From NCBI GenBank assembly GCA_945897695.1, contig CAMDGW010000136.1, positions 1-6,575 on the forward strand: a stretch of DNA of 6,575 nucleotides, given 5' to 3'. The notes beneath the pieces were generated by a model. The model did no database searches and was not told the DNA's origin. It saw only the letters and a list, made by a program, of their open reading frames with translations. Position numbers and translations under genes: made by a program. Of this stretch, positions 6,105-6,575 are shown in pieces. The DNA is from Pseudobacteriovorax antillogorgiicola (GTDB lineage Bacteria > Bdellovibrionota_B > Oligoflexia > Oligoflexales > RGVZ01). Position 1 is the first letter of the stretch, and the number at the start of each line of letters is the position of its first letter.

Positions 6105-6575
6105 TTTTTTTGATCATCCATTCTGGATCATCAAATGCGATTTCATGTCCGGCTGATGGGTGAACTACTAGCTCCGCATTTTTAATGCTCTTTTGGATAA
6201 AGTCACTGTTTTTAGGATCTACAAAGTAATCTTTTTCACCTTTAATCACCATAACGGGACAGCGAATTGCTGCCATTTCGGATAGGCCACTAAATTTTTT
6301 AGCTGCTGCTAACTGAGCCCACAAATGAGCAACTTTTACTTTTGATTGAAAATCTATTTTTTGCCATTTTTCGGCGAATTCAGCTTTCCTTAGAGCGGAC
6401 GTTTCTCGTCCAAGAATCACGTCGGCAAGTTTTCCGTGGCCCTTGCGTGATCGTGAAAGAACCCAACCGATTGCAAAGATGGCTCGCCGCGAAAGACGCG
6501 TCATCTTAGACGATGCGACACTAGAATTAATAATCATCAAACTTTTCAAGAGCTGCGGTTTCATGGCGGCAAGAC
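6076..6575 (-). CDS. Alpha/beta hydrolase, C-terminal part (5' end outside window)
   Basis: The frame is open from the right edge to a TAA at 6076-6078, giving 165 residues. The Met at 6564 is internal: the frame continues upstream as Leu-Ala-Ala to the edge. From the Met, residues 101-114 read IRCPVMVIKGEKDY, the usual strand and turn carrying the catalytic Asp (Asp113), and SAGHEIAFDDPEWM at 138-151 carries the catalytic His (His141). LLKSLMIINSS at 5-15 matches the strand after the nucleophile elbow, so the G-x-S-x-G serine lies just outside the window. A basic helical cap segment lies between about 20 and 90. Substrate unknown: such proteins include esterases, lipases and pimeloyl-ester or cofactor hydrolases. 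The 3' end overlaps the end of purC by 29 bp in the convergent direction. Confidence 0.87.
   Translation of the reverse strand, partial: LAAMKPQLLKSLMIINSSVASSKMTRLSRRAIFAIGWVLSRSRKGHGKLADVILGRETSALRKAEFAEKWQKIDFQSKVKVAHLWAQLAAAKKFSGLSEMAAIRCPVMVIKGEKDYFVDPKNSDFIQKSIKNAELVVHPSAGHEIAFDDPEWMIKKIMEQIAACQ

Noticed and set aside
6105..6128. Possible terminator after purC: T7 run followed by ATCCA-TTC-TGGAT
   Set aside because: The hairpin is only 5 bp and lies after, not before, the T run, so it does not have the order of an intrinsic terminator. It is also inside the hydrolase coding sequence.

Overview
The window shows chromosomal DNA of moderate GC content from a Gram-negative bacterium. It contains five protein genes: three complete and two cut by the window edges. 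A GTP-dependent PEP carboxykinase, a yeast-Ade1-type PurC of about 320 residues, and a Cys-rich von Willebrand A (VWA) lipoprotein together fit Bdellovibrionota or a related deltaproteobacterial-type lineage. That placement is an inference; no rRNA or other taxonomic marker is present. There are no mobile elements, CRISPR arrays, tRNA or rRNA genes.

Layout: (1) 1-1385, minus strand: a VWA-domain lipoprotein running off the left edge, so its C-terminus is missing. (2) 1386-1783: a 398-bp divergent non-coding region with an AT-rich half next to the lipoprotein gene and a GC-rich, hairpin-forming half next to pckG. (3) 1784-3541, plus strand: pckG, GTP-type phosphoenolpyruvate carboxykinase. (4) 3544-3579: a strong intrinsic terminator shared with the convergent gene. 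(5) 3587-5014, minus strand: an FAD-linked D-2-hydroxyacid dehydrogenase that most resembles D-2-hydroxyglutarate dehydrogenase. (6) 5015-5141: a compact divergent regulatory region with two overlapping, mutually exclusive palindromes. (7) 5142-6104, plus strand: purC, with a GTG start set by a GGAGG ribosome-binding site. (8) 6076-6575, minus strand: the C-terminal part of an alpha/beta hydrolase that overlaps the end of purC tail-to-tail by 29 bp.

The genes alternate in orientation, so each is probably its own transcription unit. pckG and the D-2-hydroxyacid dehydrogenase share a metabolic theme: oxidation of a 2-hydroxyacid to a 2-oxoacid feeds the TCA cycle, and PEPCK draws oxaloacetate into gluconeogenesis. 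Their convergent orientation means they are not an operon. PurC acts in de novo purine synthesis and has no evident link to its neighbours.

I see no undescribed multi-gene system here. The points most worth a second look are the alternative hairpins in front of purC, the structured leader of pckG with a helically phased repeat resembling DnaA boxes, the tail-to-tail gene overlap, and the repeat modules of the VWA lipoprotein.
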